NCBI RefSeq assembly: GCF_030282845.1
Contig: NZ_JASTWE010000008.1
Location: 1-64,000 of the forward strand
Reading direction: 5' to 3'
Source of the DNA: Pseudodesulfovibrio pelocollis
GTDB taxonomy: Bacteria; Desulfobacterota; Desulfovibrionia; Desulfovibrionales; Desulfovibrionaceae
DNA length: 64,000 nucleotides
The notes under the pieces were generated by a model that saw nothing but the letters and a program-made list of their open reading frames with translations, was not told the DNA's origin and did no database searches. A program made the position numbers and the translations under genes. Shown in pieces: positions 1-7,421 of this stretch (positions are counted from its first letter, which is position 1; every line of letters starts with the position of its first letter).

Positions 1-1
1 C

Positions 2-277
2 GCGCTGGCTCGCGGCCTGTATGCCTGGGACGGCGACGCCGGAGCCTGGGTCGAGGACGTGGCAGCCATGGCCACGGCGATCCGCGCCGAGCGGGATGCG
101 CGGCTGACCGCCAGCGACTGGACCGTGTTGCCCGACTCGTCGCTTACTGGCGCGGCCCAGGACGAGTGCATCGCCTATCGTCAGGCGTTGCGCGACGTGC
201 CCTCCCAGCCGGGATTCCCGTGGCAGGGCGACGTGGCGGCAGCGCCGTGGCCGACAGTGCCGGGCGTGCTGGCATAA
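2..277 (+). CDS. phage tail-assembly chaperone-like protein (5' end off window)
   Basis: The reading frame is open from the window edge, so the start lies outside; 91 codons precede the stop. The C-terminal half has the signature of phage tail-fibre assembly chaperones: an R-E-R-D-A-R-L stretch, a TASDWTVLPDSSL segment, then A-Y-R-Q-A-L-R-D-V-P and a closing proline-rich G-F-P-W piece. Such proteins help tail fibres fold or assemble and usually sit at the end of the tail module, just before lysis genes. That is what follows here. The family call is from recognisable motif order; the missing N-terminus prevents a full domain check. Confidence 0.75.
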   Translation, partial: ALARGLYAWDGDAGAWVEDVAAMATAIRAERDARLTASDWTVLPDSSLTGAAQDECIAYRQALRDVPSQPGFPWQGDVAAAPWPTVPGVLA

Positions 278-297
278 CAACTAACCTCGGAGCGGCC

Positions 298-525
298 ATG
301 GAATTCTCCCCCCTTGAGACGAGCCTGATCACGGTGGTGTTTTCCGTGGCCTGCGGGCTGGTGGTCAAGCATCGCAGCGTGAGCCGGGCCGAGTGCCAGA
401 AACAGCATGTGCGCCAGGACGAGAAGTTCAGCATCCTGTTTCGCATGGTGCGGGCGCTGGTGGTCCACTCGTCCATACCCGAGGAGGAAAAGGTGCGCAT
501 ACTCAACCAGAGAGGAGACGACTGA
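298..525 (+). CDS. small phage membrane protein, holin candidate
   Basis: Codes for 75 residues starting at the ATG in AGCGGCCATG. Residues about 8 to 24 form one hydrophobic segment, followed by a charged tail rich in Arg, Lys and Glu. Its position between the tail chaperone and another small membrane gene, directly upstream of the endolysin, suggests a role in lysis, such as holin or antiholin. I do not recognise a named family. Its stop overlaps the next start as ATGA-type coupling. Function is inferred from position and topology only. Confidence 0.65.
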   Translation: MEFSPLETSLITVVFSVACGLVVKHRSVSRAECQKQHVRQDEKFSILFRMVRALVVHSSIPEEEKVRILNQRGDD

Positions 526-740
526 TGACCCTGTTCGAGTCCGCGACCATCAATCTGGTGATCGAATTTGTCTACAAGCTGCTGGCCCTGCTCATCCTGT
601 GGGTGAGCCTGCGGGCCCTGGAGCGGTACAACGGACGCCCCTGGTCCAACACCATCGCGAGGATCGAGAATGACCCGCTGGCTCTGGCTGTGTATCAGTC
701 TGCTCTGTGGTTGGGCTGCGCTCTGGTGCTCGCCGCCTGA
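525..740 (+). CDS. small phage membrane protein, second holin candidate
   Basis: Codes for 71 residues. Its ATG uses the last base of the preceding stop codon, so the two genes are translationally coupled. There are two hydrophobic segments, at about residues 10-28 and 54-70, joined by a basic loop with E-R-Y-N-G-R-P-W. Two-segment proteins of this size next to an endolysin are often class II holins or antiholins. The 3' end overlaps the endolysin gene by 71 bases in another frame, which is unusually deep. No family is recognised by sequence alone. Confidence 0.65.
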   Translation: MTLFESATINLVIEFVYKLLALLILWVSLRALERYNGRPWSNTIARIENDPLALAVYQSALWLGCALVLAA

Positions 741-1272
741 GGCGTGGGCCGGGCCGGTCGGGCGGTATCACGACCGCTATGACCGGGAGATGGAGCGGGC
801 CGTGGACCGCTGGTGGCCGCCCATACCCGAGGGGCACTGGCTGTGGCTCAAGGCGCAGCTCTATCAGGAGTCGCTGCTCGACCCGGCGGCGGTCTCGCCC
901 GTGGGCGCGCGCGGGCTCGGGCAGTTCATGCCCCGGACCTGGGGCGAGGTGGCCGGGCAGCTGGGCTTTGGCCGGGCATCGCCCCACAGCGTGCGCCACT
1001 CGATCATGGCCTCGGCCTATTACATGCGCAAGCTGCGCGAGGGGTGGTCATCTCCGCGCCCGGAGATGGACCGCTGGGACCTGGCCCGGGCCAGCTACAA
1101 TGCGGGGATGGGCAATCTGCTCAAAGCCCAGCGGCTGGCTGACGGGGCCGTGGAATACGCCCGGATCATCGCGGCGCTGCCCCGGGTGACCGGCCGTCAC
1201 AGCCGGGAGACCATCACCTATGTGCAGCGCATTCATCGCTGGCACACGGAAATGGTTGGCACACGAAAATGA
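670..1272 (+). CDS. phage endolysin, lytic transglycosylase (SLT) domain
   Basis: 200 residues. An N-terminal hydrophobic segment (residues 4-24) ending at A-W-A-G looks like a signal peptide or signal-arrest anchor, so the enzyme likely acts in the periplasm on peptidoglycan. The SLT core runs from about residue 55 to 180. The catalytic glutamate is Glu67 in the Y-Q-E-S motif, followed by A-V-S-P-V-G-A-R-G-L-G-Q-F-M-P and a later A-S-Y-N-A-G motif. All are standard for the family. It overlaps the upstream membrane gene and is followed by the spanin genes. A secreted endolysin would make the holin less essential; that last point is inference. Confidence 0.88.
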   Translation: MTRWLWLCISLLCGWAALWCSPPEAWAGPVGRYHDRYDREMERAVDRWWPPIPEGHWLWLKAQLYQESLLDPAAVSPVGARGLGQFMPRTWGEVAGQLGFGRASPHSVRHSIMASAYYMRKLREGWSSPRPEMDRWDLARASYNAGMGNLLKAQRLADGAVEYARIIAALPRVTGRHSRETITYVQRIHRWHTEMVGTRK

Positions 1273-1290
1273 CAGGGACAGGGAAATGAC

Positions 1291-1704
1291 ATGCTGCACG
1301 CACTGATTGGCTGGGCGGCCCGGCTGGGGCTGGGCACGATGATCAAGTATGCCGGATACGCCGTGATAGCCGTGGCCCTGGCCTGGCTGTGGCGCGACTA
1401 TCAGGCCCTGCGCGGCGAGGTGGCGGTCAAGACCGCCCGGCTCATCGAGCAGGCCGTGGCGCACCGGGCCGAGGCAGCGACCTGGGCGCGGCGCGAGGAG
1501 CAGCTGCAAGCCGACCTGTCCACGGCGGCCGAGGCGGCTGCCGAGCGGCTGGCCAGAAGCGAAACCATCGCCGCCCAGGTGGCGAAACTCAAAACCATCC
1601 CCCGGAGGCCCGAACATGCGCAATGCCCTGATGTTGGCCCTGCTGTTGCTGCCGCTCTTGACTGGCTGCGCCCGGCCGCAGACCACGGTGCTGACGCGCA
1701 CTGA
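1291..1704 (+). CDS. inner-membrane spanin (Rz-like)
   Basis: 137 residues with one membrane segment near the N-terminus (about residues 17-36) followed by a long Ala/Glu/Arg-rich coiled coil (about 40-105) and a proline-containing tail. This is the architecture of phage i-spanins, which bridge the inner membrane to the outer-membrane partner and fuse the two membranes at the end of lysis. The start ATG follows an ACAGGGA ribosome site. The last 89 bases overlap the start of a lipoprotein gene in the +1 frame, the classic Rz/Rz1 layout. Sequence families of spanins diverge strongly, so the call rests on architecture and context. Confidence 0.78.
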   Translation: MLHALIGWAARLGLGTMIKYAGYAVIAVALAWLWRDYQALRGEVAVKTARLIEQAVAHRAEAATWARREEQLQADLSTAAEAAAERLARSETIAAQVAKLKTIPRRPEHAQCPDVGPAVAAALDWLRPAADHGADAH

Positions 1705-1912
1705 GACCGTGATCCTGGCCCCGCCGCCCGGGCTGGCCACATGCGCCGACGCCCCGCCTCTGCCGCCCGATCCGCTGACCGATCAGGCGGTGGCCGAGTA
1801 TATCCTGCGCCTGCACGGCGCGCACGAAGACTGCGCGGCCACGCTCAGGCGCATGGCCCGGTGGGGCGAGGAGGCCAGGGCGCGGGCGGGGGAAGGGAAG
1901 AATACACAATGA
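1616..1912 (+). CDS. outer-membrane spanin lipoprotein (Rz1-like)
   Basis: 98 residues beginning with a lipoprotein signal peptide; the lipobox is L-T-G-C at about residues 15-18. A proline-rich segment (A-P-P-P-G, then P-P-L-P-P-D-P) follows, as in many o-spanins, and then a short helical tail. It begins inside the Rz-like gene in a different frame and runs beyond it. It probably pairs with the inner-membrane spanin to span the periplasm. The tail after the proline-rich part is longer than in the smallest Rz1 proteins. Confidence 0.78.
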   Translation: MRNALMLALLLLPLLTGCARPQTTVLTRTETVILAPPPGLATCADAPPLPPDPLTDQAVAEYILRLHGAHEDCAATLRRMARWGEEARARAGEGKNTQ

Positions 1913-1954
1913 AGCCGGACCGGCGCAAAGGTCGGTCCGGCACCGAGAAGATGG

Positions 1955-1988
1955 AGCAGGCGAGGTGTTGGCGCACCTCGCCTGCTTT
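1955..1988 (+). terminator. hairpin after the lysis genes, terminator candidate
   Basis: A perfect 13-bp stem (AGCAGGCGAGGTG with its complement) closes a 6-base loop and is followed by only TTT before G. A second 8-bp inverted repeat (GCCGGACC...GGTCCGGC) lies just upstream at about 1915-1942. Position right after the o-spanin suggests the end of the late operon. The weak T tract lowers confidence that it is an intrinsic terminator. Confidence 0.5.
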
Positions 1989-2138
1989 GCGCATGGGCTG
2001 CTGGGGATGTGCTGACGCCGGTTGTACTGGTCGGTCGTGGAATCGAAATAGCGTACACCACATTATAGACAACCCTCGATAGATGGGGTAGGCGTAACCC
2101 TTCGTGAGGTATGTAATGTTCTTTTCAGAGAGGTTGTT

Positions 2139-2585
2139 ATGAGATTGCTGATGGTACTTTTGCTGGGGGCGGCCATGCTGGTCAACGCTGGCTGCATGGG
2201 GGCCGGGAAGCACAGGGACGCGGTGCGGGACGACGGGACTGACAGGATTTCCGCAGGCGTCGTGCAGAAGGAGATCAAGGTGGGCATGTCCAGCGCCGAG
2301 GTGGTCGAGGTGCTTGGCTCGCCCAACATGGTCACCACCGATGCCCAGCGCCGGGAAGTGTGGGTCTATGACAAGGTCTCCACCGAAAAGGTCTACTCGA
2401 CCTCGTCGGGCGGGGTGGGCGTGCTCGGGCTGGTCTTTGGCGGCTCCGGCGGCGGGGCCGGTGGGGGCAGCTACAGCGGCAGCAGCGGCGCGGCCAGCAG
2501 CACACAGCGCACGCTGACCATAATCATCAAATATGACGAGCAGGGCCTTGTGCGCGACTTTGCCTATCGTCAATCCAGCTTTTAG
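2139..2585 (+). CDS. BamE/SmpA-like lipoprotein
   Basis: 148 residues with a lipoprotein signal peptide; the lipobox cysteine is at about residue 19 (V-N-A-G-C). The central part has the SmpA/OmlA (BamE) pattern: V-Q-K-E-I-K-V-G-M-S-S-A-E-V, then L-G-S-P-N-M-V, then a beta strand E-V-W-V-Y-D. A glycine/serine-rich insert (about 88-116) interrupts the fold before the last strand. A ribosome site AGAGAGG precedes the ATG. It leads a three-gene lipoprotein cassette. True BamE assists outer-membrane protein assembly; here the function of a prophage-borne copy is unknown. Confidence 0.7.
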   Translation: MRLLMVLLLGAAMLVNAGCMGAGKHRDAVRDDGTDRISAGVVQKEIKVGMSSAEVVEVLGSPNMVTTDAQRREVWVYDKVSTEKVYSTSSGGVGVLGLVFGGSGGGAGGGSYSGSSGAASSTQRTLTIIIKYDEQGLVRDFAYRQSSF

Positions 2586-2593
2586 GACGTGAC

Positions 2594-3325
2594 ATGCTGA
2601 GAAGATTTTTTATTGTGGCGTGTTGCCTGCTGATGACGGGCTGTGCGGCCAAGGTGCCCAAGGATGCCTTGCTGCTGCCGCCCGAGTCCCTGGCCAACAG
2701 GCAGCTGCAGACCCGCTTTTATGACACGGGCAACGAGGGGGGCGTGCTGGTGGCGGCCAACGCCGTATTGCAGGACCTGGGCTTCAACCTCGACGAGTCC
2801 TCCAAGGAGCTTGGCGTGATCGTGGCCTCCAAGACGCGCGATGCCACGGACCAGGGCCAGGTCTTTTTGCTGGCTCTGGTGGGGGCGCTGGGCAACAACC
2901 CCAACGCGGTCAACGCTGCGGACGCCACCCAGATCGTCAAGGTGTCGCTGGTGGTGCGGCCTCTGGACCAGGAGGGCGATGCGCCGGACACGGACCTGTC
3001 CCCGGAGAAGATCAAGGAAGTGCAGGACAGGGTGTATCAGGCCATTCATGACGGCCTGCTGGAGACCTTTCCCAAGGCCATGTGCGAAAAGATCGCGCGG
3101 GTCATGGCCGAGGATACCGCCCAGACCCTGACTAACGAGCTGGATACCCTGTTCTCGATCACGGACGTGCCCGGCAAGACAGCGGTGCGTGTCACCTTTC
3201 AACGCGTGATCTTCAACAAGCTCGGGCAGATCAACTCCCAGGCGCAGATCAACGAAGAAGCCGTGTATCAGGAATTCTTTGAAAAACTCTCCAAGTCGCT
3301 CTTCCTTGAGGCCAACCAGATATGA
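2594..3325 (+). CDS. lipoprotein of unknown function, paired with the next gene
   Basis: 243 residues. The lipobox is M-T-G-C at about residues 14-17. Residues about 36-75 carry L-Q-T-R-F-Y-D-T, then L-Q-D-L-G-F-N-L-D-E-S, then E-L-G-V-I-V-A-S-K, and the same blocks recur in the next gene, so the two are paralogues. This copy is longer because of a middle insert and a region with repeated helices before the end. It starts 8 bases after the BamE-like gene and its stop overlaps the next start by 4 bases (ATGA). I do not know a function; likely periplasm-facing and anchored in the outer membrane. Confidence 0.7.
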   Translation: MLRRFFIVACCLLMTGCAAKVPKDALLLPPESLANRQLQTRFYDTGNEGGVLVAANAVLQDLGFNLDESSKELGVIVASKTRDATDQGQVFLLALVGALGNNPNAVNAADATQIVKVSLVVRPLDQEGDAPDTDLSPEKIKEVQDRVYQAIHDGLLETFPKAMCEKIARVMAEDTAQTLTNELDTLFSITDVPGKTAVRVTFQRVIFNKLGQINSQAQINEEAVYQEFFEKLSKSLFLEANQI

Positions 3326-3741
3326 AAAAGCTCACCTTTGTTTCCCTTGTGCTCCTGATGCTTGTGGCTGGATGCCAGACCGCGCAGAAGAATATCCTGG
3401 ACAGCGACGGCGAGTCCCAGGTCAAGGCGCGCGCCATGCAGACGCGGTACTTTGATACCGACGACAAGAAGCAGACGCTGCAGACGACCATTGCCACGCT
3501 GCAGGATCTCGGATTCGTCATCGACAAGGCCTCGTTTGAGCTTGGCTCCATCTCGGCCACCAAGCTGCACGGCTACAACATCCGAATGACCGTGGTGGTG
3601 ATCCCGCGCGGCGAGGACCAGATGACCGTGCGGGCCAATGCCCAGTACAACATCGAGCCGATCCGCGACCCGCTGGTCTACCAGCAGTTCTTTGACGCCC
3701 TGGCCAAGGGCATGTTCCTCACCGCGCACACGGACGAATGA
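3322..3741 (+). CDS. lipoprotein, short paralogue of the preceding gene
   Basis: 139 residues with lipobox V-A-G-C at about residues 15-18. It repeats the blocks of the preceding lipoprotein: M-Q-T-R-Y-F-D-T, then L-Q-D-L-G-F-V-I-D, then E-L-G-S-I-S-A-T-K, and near the end V-Y-Q-Q-F-F-D-A-L-A-K-G-M-F-L, matching V-Y-Q-E-F-F-E-K-L-S-K-S-L-F-L in the longer protein. Transcription ends at a strong hairpin 43 bases downstream. The three lipoproteins probably form one transcript and perhaps one complex. Function is unknown. Confidence 0.7.
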   Translation: MKKLTFVSLVLLMLVAGCQTAQKNILDSDGESQVKARAMQTRYFDTDDKKQTLQTTIATLQDLGFVIDKASFELGSISATKLHGYNIRMTVVVIPRGEDQMTVRANAQYNIEPIRDPLVYQQFFDALAKGMFLTAHTDE

Positions 3742-3783
3742 CCCGGCCCGCCGGGCGGGAATGCGCCTGGACGCATGAAGACG

Positions 3784-3822
3784 CCGTCCCCGGAGAGAGT
3801 TCTCCGGGGACGGTTTTTTTTT
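3784..3822 (+). terminator. intrinsic terminator of the lipoprotein cassette
   Basis: A perfect 13-bp stem (CCGTCCCCGGAGA and its complement) with a 4-base loop is followed by nine T residues. It ends the rightward lipoprotein cassette and faces the convergent minus-strand island. Confidence 0.9.
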
Positions 3823-3858
3823 GTGGTGTGGGTGGGGTGGGGGGGCTGCTCTGTTTGA

Positions 3859-4422
3859 TTAGTCCTTAAATGCGTAGCTGTGTGCATAGGCCTTCAATAT
3901 TTCAGTAATTTCTTGCGGGGTGAAAGTGGCATCATGCCATTCCTTCGATTGCTTGATTGTGTCGTAGACTCGAAGCATCCGCAGGTGCGAATCAATGCTC
4001 GGGCAGTGACAATTCAAATCGCGATCTTTGAATCTCGGAAAGCGGTCGAGGTCTTCAAGGAGGAAGCGAGCTATGCCATAATGTGACTCGTTGTTGCCGT
4101 CAAAGCCTCTGAATGACGGACTGTCCCCGAAAGGTGCCGCCTGCTCTTTTATGTAAGCTTTTTCTTCATCGGTGAACTTTTCGTAAATTGCTTCAATCAC
4201 ATCCCACATGAACATGATGTCAACGGTTTCATCAAGCTCGGCAGGGCTGTCGAAGTCATCCTTATCGAACAGCCACTCATACTCCCACTTCAGCGCCCAT
4301 TGGTATTTTGATGAAAGCGCCGATTTGACGAAATCGGGGTCGATCTGTTGTTCTGCACCAAGTTTCTTTGAAATGTCGCAAAGCAATGCGGTGATGAGCT
4401 TTTCGCCAGCGGTCAAGGGCAT
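3859..4422 (-). CDS. YfbU-family protein
   Basis: 187 residues when started at the ATG preceded by AAAGGAGA; longer in-frame upstream sequence has no ribosome site. The match to YfbU is in M-P-L-T-A-G-E-K-L-I, then D-I-M-F-M-W-D-V-I-E-A-I-Y, then F-R-G-F-D-G-N-N-E-S-H-Y-G-I-A-R-F, and L-R-M-L-R-V-Y near the end. E. coli YfbU is a small cytosolic protein without a settled function. The gene is clearly more AT-rich than its neighbours, a sign of separate acquisition. It is the distal gene of the minus-strand accessory island and may be a lysogenic conversion gene. Confidence 0.78.
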   Translation of the reverse strand: MPLTAGEKLITALLCDISKKLGAEQQIDPDFVKSALSSKYQWALKWEYEWLFDKDDFDSPAELDETVDIMFMWDVIEAIYEKFTDEEKAYIKEQAAPFGDSPSFRGFDGNNESHYGIARFLLEDLDRFPRFKDRDLNCHCPSIDSHLRMLRVYDTIKQSKEWHDATFTPQEITEILKAYAHSYAFKD

Positions 4423-4492
4423 TGGGTCTCCTTTTGTTTGATGTTTGTAAACCGGAGCGTTGGCCCCGGCAGTGTTTGTCTTTCGGTTGTGG

Positions 4493-4909
4493 CTACGGCG
4501 TGATGGCGATGTAGGCCATAAGGAACCCGGCGGCACCAGTTACGAGGGAGGCCCGGCCGAACGTCCTTGTTGCACGGATCGTGAAGAGTTCTGTGTCGAA
4601 CCGCGAGAGGTGTTTCTTGAGCGGGTGCGGCGGGTCTGAAGGCATGTTGGCAACCACGATGGCTTTTTCGTTCCACGCCATGAGCATGGCGAAGATCGCC
4701 ATGAGGGATGCGAGGAAGAAAAATAAAAGGGGCCATGTGAACGACAGGATGTCGCGGCCATCGGTATTGGAGATGAAGCCGAACAGGCCGATGCCGCATG
4801 CGCCGTTGAGCAGGAGGATGCTCTTGAGGGCGGTGAGGGATGCCTGGGCGGCCATCTGCTCGCGGGCGATGAGCAGGGCAGTGTGGGTGTCTTCGTTGAT
4901 GGTGGGCAT
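4493..4909 (-). CDS. small membrane protein, three segments, unknown
   Basis: 138 residues with hydrophobic segments at about 30-48, 56-80 and 118-136. The first and second are glycine/phenylalanine rich, and a basic, proline-containing loop (D-P-P-H-P-L-K-K-H) separates the second from the third. There are no catalytic motifs. It lies between the YfbU-like gene and a zinc-ribbon membrane protein on the same strand, so a shared role is possible. I do not recognise the family. Confidence 0.6.
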   Translation of the reverse strand: MPTINEDTHTALLIAREQMAAQASLTALKSILLLNGACGIGLFGFISNTDGRDILSFTWPLLFFFLASLMAIFAMLMAWNEKAIVVANMPSDPPHPLKKHLSRFDTELFTIRATRTFGRASLVTGAAGFLMAYIAITP

Positions 4910-4953
4910 TGGCGTTGTCCTTTGCGTTTTGCAGCCGCTGTTTTGGTTTGTCT

Positions 4954-5655
4954 CTATTCCTCCATGTACTTTGTCCGCTCCGTGTAGATGAGCCGGACGT
5001 CGTTTGGCGGGATGGCCAGGGTCTGGGCGATGAAGTCTCTGAGGGCTGGCTCGTCGGTCATGGTGGAGCCGGAGCCGTCCGGGGTCTGGAAGCGGTCGCG
5101 GTTGGCTTCCCAGAGGCGTTCGATGGTGATGGCCTGGGGGGTGGGGCGGGACTCGGCGGCCTCGACCTGCCAGGACCAGCCCTGGTCGCCGCTGAAGCCG
5201 CCGGAGTCCGGGGCGTGGCGGGCGATGGCCAGGGCAGCACCGAGCCCGGCGATGGCCGGGTCTGGCTCAAGGAAGGCCACGGCCACCTGGGTGCCGGACT
5301 GCTCGGCCAGGGCCAGGGCGGCCTTGATGGCGGTATGGGCGAACTGGTCGCGGGTGGTGGCCGAGGCGGCGATGATGGTCACCTGACGGCGGTCGCGGCC
5401 GGGCACGCTGAAATCCTCGCGGGCGATGACCTGATAGTCAACGGCGTGGTGCGTGTCCGGGTGGGTGTCTGAACCAAGGACCGAGAAGAGGATGACGGCG
5501 GCCAGGATGGTCATCAGCCCGATGTTGACCTTGCGGGCGAATCTGGCCGCTGCCGCGCGCTCCTGGGCGGTGACCATGTGGCCGCACCTGGGGCAGGACC
5601 CGGCGTCCATGGGCATGCGCTTCTTGCAGGCGGGGCAGGGCATGTGTTTGGCCAT
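4954..5655 (-). CDS. zinc-ribbon membrane-anchored protein (DUF4875-like)
   Basis: 233 residues. An N-terminal zinc ribbon has cysteines in C-P-A-C-K-K and C-P-R-C-G-H (about residues 7-26). A membrane segment follows at about 45-61. The rest looks like a soluble domain with V-I-A-R-E-D-F-S-V-P-G-R-D-R-R-Q-V and a T-R-D-Q-F-A-H-T-A-I-K-A-A segment, resembling the DUF4875 group. Topology suggests a cytosolic ribbon and an outside domain. It lies beside a palindromic repeat and in the accessory island. Function is unknown; the DUF assignment is from memory of the pattern. Confidence 0.6.
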   Translation of the reverse strand: MAKHMPCPACKKRMPMDAGSCPRCGHMVTAQERAAAARFARKVNIGLMTILAAVILFSVLGSDTHPDTHHAVDYQVIAREDFSVPGRDRRQVTIIAASATTRDQFAHTAIKAALALAEQSGTQVAVAFLEPDPAIAGLGAALAIARHAPDSGGFSGDQGWSWQVEAAESRPTPQAITIERLWEANRDRFQTPDGSGSTMTDEPALRDFIAQTLAIPPNDVRLIYTERTKYMEE

Positions 5656-5670
5656 GGGGAACCTCCTGGC

Positions 5671-5832
5671 AGGTTGTTGAAAAACGGCGATCTGCGGGCG
5701 TTAAGCGACTGTAGGCGAGTCTTCAAGCCGTACAGAAAGCTTATTCAAAAAGTTCAAACCCTCGCGTACAAGGAGTACGCTTCGGCCTTGAACTTTTTTT
5801 GCGCCTAGCATCTCACCATTTTTGAACAACCT
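5671..5832 (-). repeat. palindromic dispersed repeat, copy A (inverted)
   Basis: This is the reverse-complement partner of the repeat at 9253-9374. Its ends are imperfect inverted repeats (AGGTTGTTGAAAAACGGCG against AGGTTGTTCAAAAATGGTG), and an inner hairpin contains GCGTAC...GTACGC flanked by AAAAAGTTCAA-type arms. About 85 bases match copy B closely; copy A then carries about 40 extra bases before the shared terminal arm. The form is that of a MITE or REP-like element. No transposase is encoded. Confidence 0.85.
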
Positions 5833-5858
5833 GCATGTTTTGACTCTTCAGCGATCAG

Positions 5859-6266
5859 TTAATTGAACTTGTTGCTCACCGGGCCCTCCATGAGGATGAA
5901 GGCCGCAAGCTCCAGGGTGTAGGTGGTCTGTCCGGCCTTAACCTGCTGGCGCGGTATGCGCACATCGGAAAAGGCGACGGTGTATTCCCTGTCCGTGCCA
6001 GGGTGGGTCCATCCCCGGATGGGCATGCCCTGGTGGCTGGCGACGAACTGCGTAAGCTCGTCCTTGGTCCGGGGCGTGGCCTGCTCCCAGGTGTAGAGGA
6101 AGAGCCTTTGGCCGCGCGTTGTCAGGGGACGGGTGGTCGTGCTCCCGTCCTCAAAGGTGTCGGTAATGGTTTCCGGCGGCATCTCTATGGGGCCGTCCAC
6201 TGTGGGGCCGGGGATGGTGGCGGGGAAGAAGGCGAGGGTCTTGAGTTCATAGGGGCGTGGCGGCAT
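5859..6266 (-). CDS. hypothetical prophage protein
   Basis: 135 residues from the ATG with GGAG upstream; a longer frame to 6338 lacks a ribosome site. The protein is proline/threonine-rich at its start (P-G-P-T-V-D-G-P-I, M-P-P-E-T-I), then has R-L-F-L-Y-T-W-E-Q and an aliphatic beta-like end (T-Y-T-L-E-L-A-A-F-I). No signal peptide or membrane segment. Its start overlaps the end of the SWIM-finger gene by 20 bases, so the two are probably coupled. I do not recognise a family; the shape would fit a virion or DNA-associated protein, but that is a guess. Confidence 0.55.
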   Translation of the reverse strand: MPPRPYELKTLAFFPATIPGPTVDGPIEMPPETITDTFEDGSTTTRPLTTRGQRLFLYTWEQATPRTKDELTQFVASHQGMPIRGWTHPGTDREYTVAFSDVRIPRQQVKAGQTTYTLELAAFILMEGPVSNKFN

Positions 6267-7308
6267 GGGGTATTTCTCCGGTGATGAGGATGCGTATGAA
6301 TTCGTCCTGGGTGCACCATGTGGTTTCGACGTGTTCAAGCCGGGTCTTGTCAGCGCTGGTGGTGAGGAGAAGAAAGCGCACCTGACCGGGGTCGCGGGGG
6401 ATGAACGCCTTGAGTTGGAAGAGCGGGGTCTTTCGATGGAGGTGATCTATGGTGGCTGTCTTGATTCCCTTGGCCGACCATTCCGCTTGGCGGTCGGCAA
6501 GATCCGAAGGGCGCTCGTTCCATGACTCGGTTACCACATGGGCGGAGGTTGCGGGCAGGGACTGTTTGACCTGAAGGCATTGCACGAACTCCTGAAGATT
6601 GGCGCTCCACGGGGTGTCGGACAGCGGGCTGTCGTAGATCACGACCCCTTCGTCAAAACAGAAATCGCCACCCTGTGTCCAGCGCATGACAGGAGGGTCG
6701 TTGGTAAGGGCGATTCTCCCTGTGAGCGCTGTGTCGAGGCAGCGCTTGAACTGCGCTCCAACGTGGAAATGCCATCCCGTGGCCATGCCTTCAAGCGGTC
6801 CTTCCTTCCATCCGGTGAAGCCGGGGAAAAGGAAGCGGGAGCGGGGAGGAGTGGACTCCACTGTGGCGGGGGTGATCCGGGCCAGATAATCCAGGGCGGC
6901 TTGGCGCGGGTTGGCCGGAGGGACGTGGCCGCCCCGGGGATGGGGGACGCCCTCCCTGAACAACCGCGCCAGTCTGGCCTTGTCGGCAAACGCCTGCGGT
7001 CCGGCCTCAAAGTTTCGGACCAGTTGAGACAGGCTGTATTCCCGGATGAGTTCCTTGACTCGGGCGAGTTGGCGCTTGGGGAATCCGCTTTTGTGGCGTT
7101 CGGGGTCATGGATGGATTCGTCGCCCTTGATGAGTTCCAGCTTGTGCTTGCAAAGCTGCCCACGGAGCCCGGCCGGGCATCTGCACTCCACGGTCAGGAC
7201 GTTGCTTGGCGGATTGGTCTCGAAGGTGACCGGATAGCCGCCACTCCCGGAACTGCTAGCGACATAAAGCCGCGCGATTTCGTCTCGTTCCGTCATGCCC
7301 AAGCCCAT
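6247..7308 (-). CDS. SWIM zinc-finger protein, unknown
   Basis: 353 residues. Near the N-terminus Cys42, Cys44, Cys53 and His55 form C-x-C-x8-C-x-H, the SWIM finger pattern, in a context E-C-R-C-P-A-G. SWIM fingers bind DNA or proteins in transposases, helicases and regulators. The remaining 290 residues have no catalytic motif I can name; they include a W-H-F-H-V-G-A-Q-F-K-R-C segment. An alternative start is the ATG at 7296. It is transcribed leftward from next to the repressor gene, so it may be expressed in the lysogen. Content is less GC-rich than the early phage genes. Confidence 0.6.
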   Translation of the reverse strand: MGLGMTERDEIARLYVASSSGSGGYPVTFETNPPSNVLTVECRCPAGLRGQLCKHKLELIKGDESIHDPERHKSGFPKRQLARVKELIREYSLSQLVRNFEAGPQAFADKARLARLFREGVPHPRGGHVPPANPRQAALDYLARITPATVESTPPRSRFLFPGFTGWKEGPLEGMATGWHFHVGAQFKRCLDTALTGRIALTNDPPVMRWTQGGDFCFDEGVVIYDSPLSDTPWSANLQEFVQCLQVKQSLPATSAHVVTESWNERPSDLADRQAEWSAKGIKTATIDHLHRKTPLFQLKAFIPRDPGQVRFLLLTTSADKTRLEHVETTWCTQDEFIRILITGEIPHAATPL

Positions 7309-7319
7309 TCGTTCAAGTG

Positions 7320-7338
7320 GTATCGTGGTCCGCGATAC
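7320..7338. promoter_or_regulatory. inverted repeat upstream of the SWIM gene
   Basis: GTATCG and CGATAC flank a 7-base spacer, 12 bases upstream of the SWIM gene start and in the gap after the repressor gene. Possible operator or attenuator. Only six base pairs per arm, so chance is not excluded. Confidence 0.3.
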
Positions 7339-7421
7339 GCCAGGGTGAACCGCACACCAACAACGTGTTTTCTATCATTGCAGCCAAAAAAAATGCCTCT
7401 CATCGCCGTCCTCCTGCCCTT

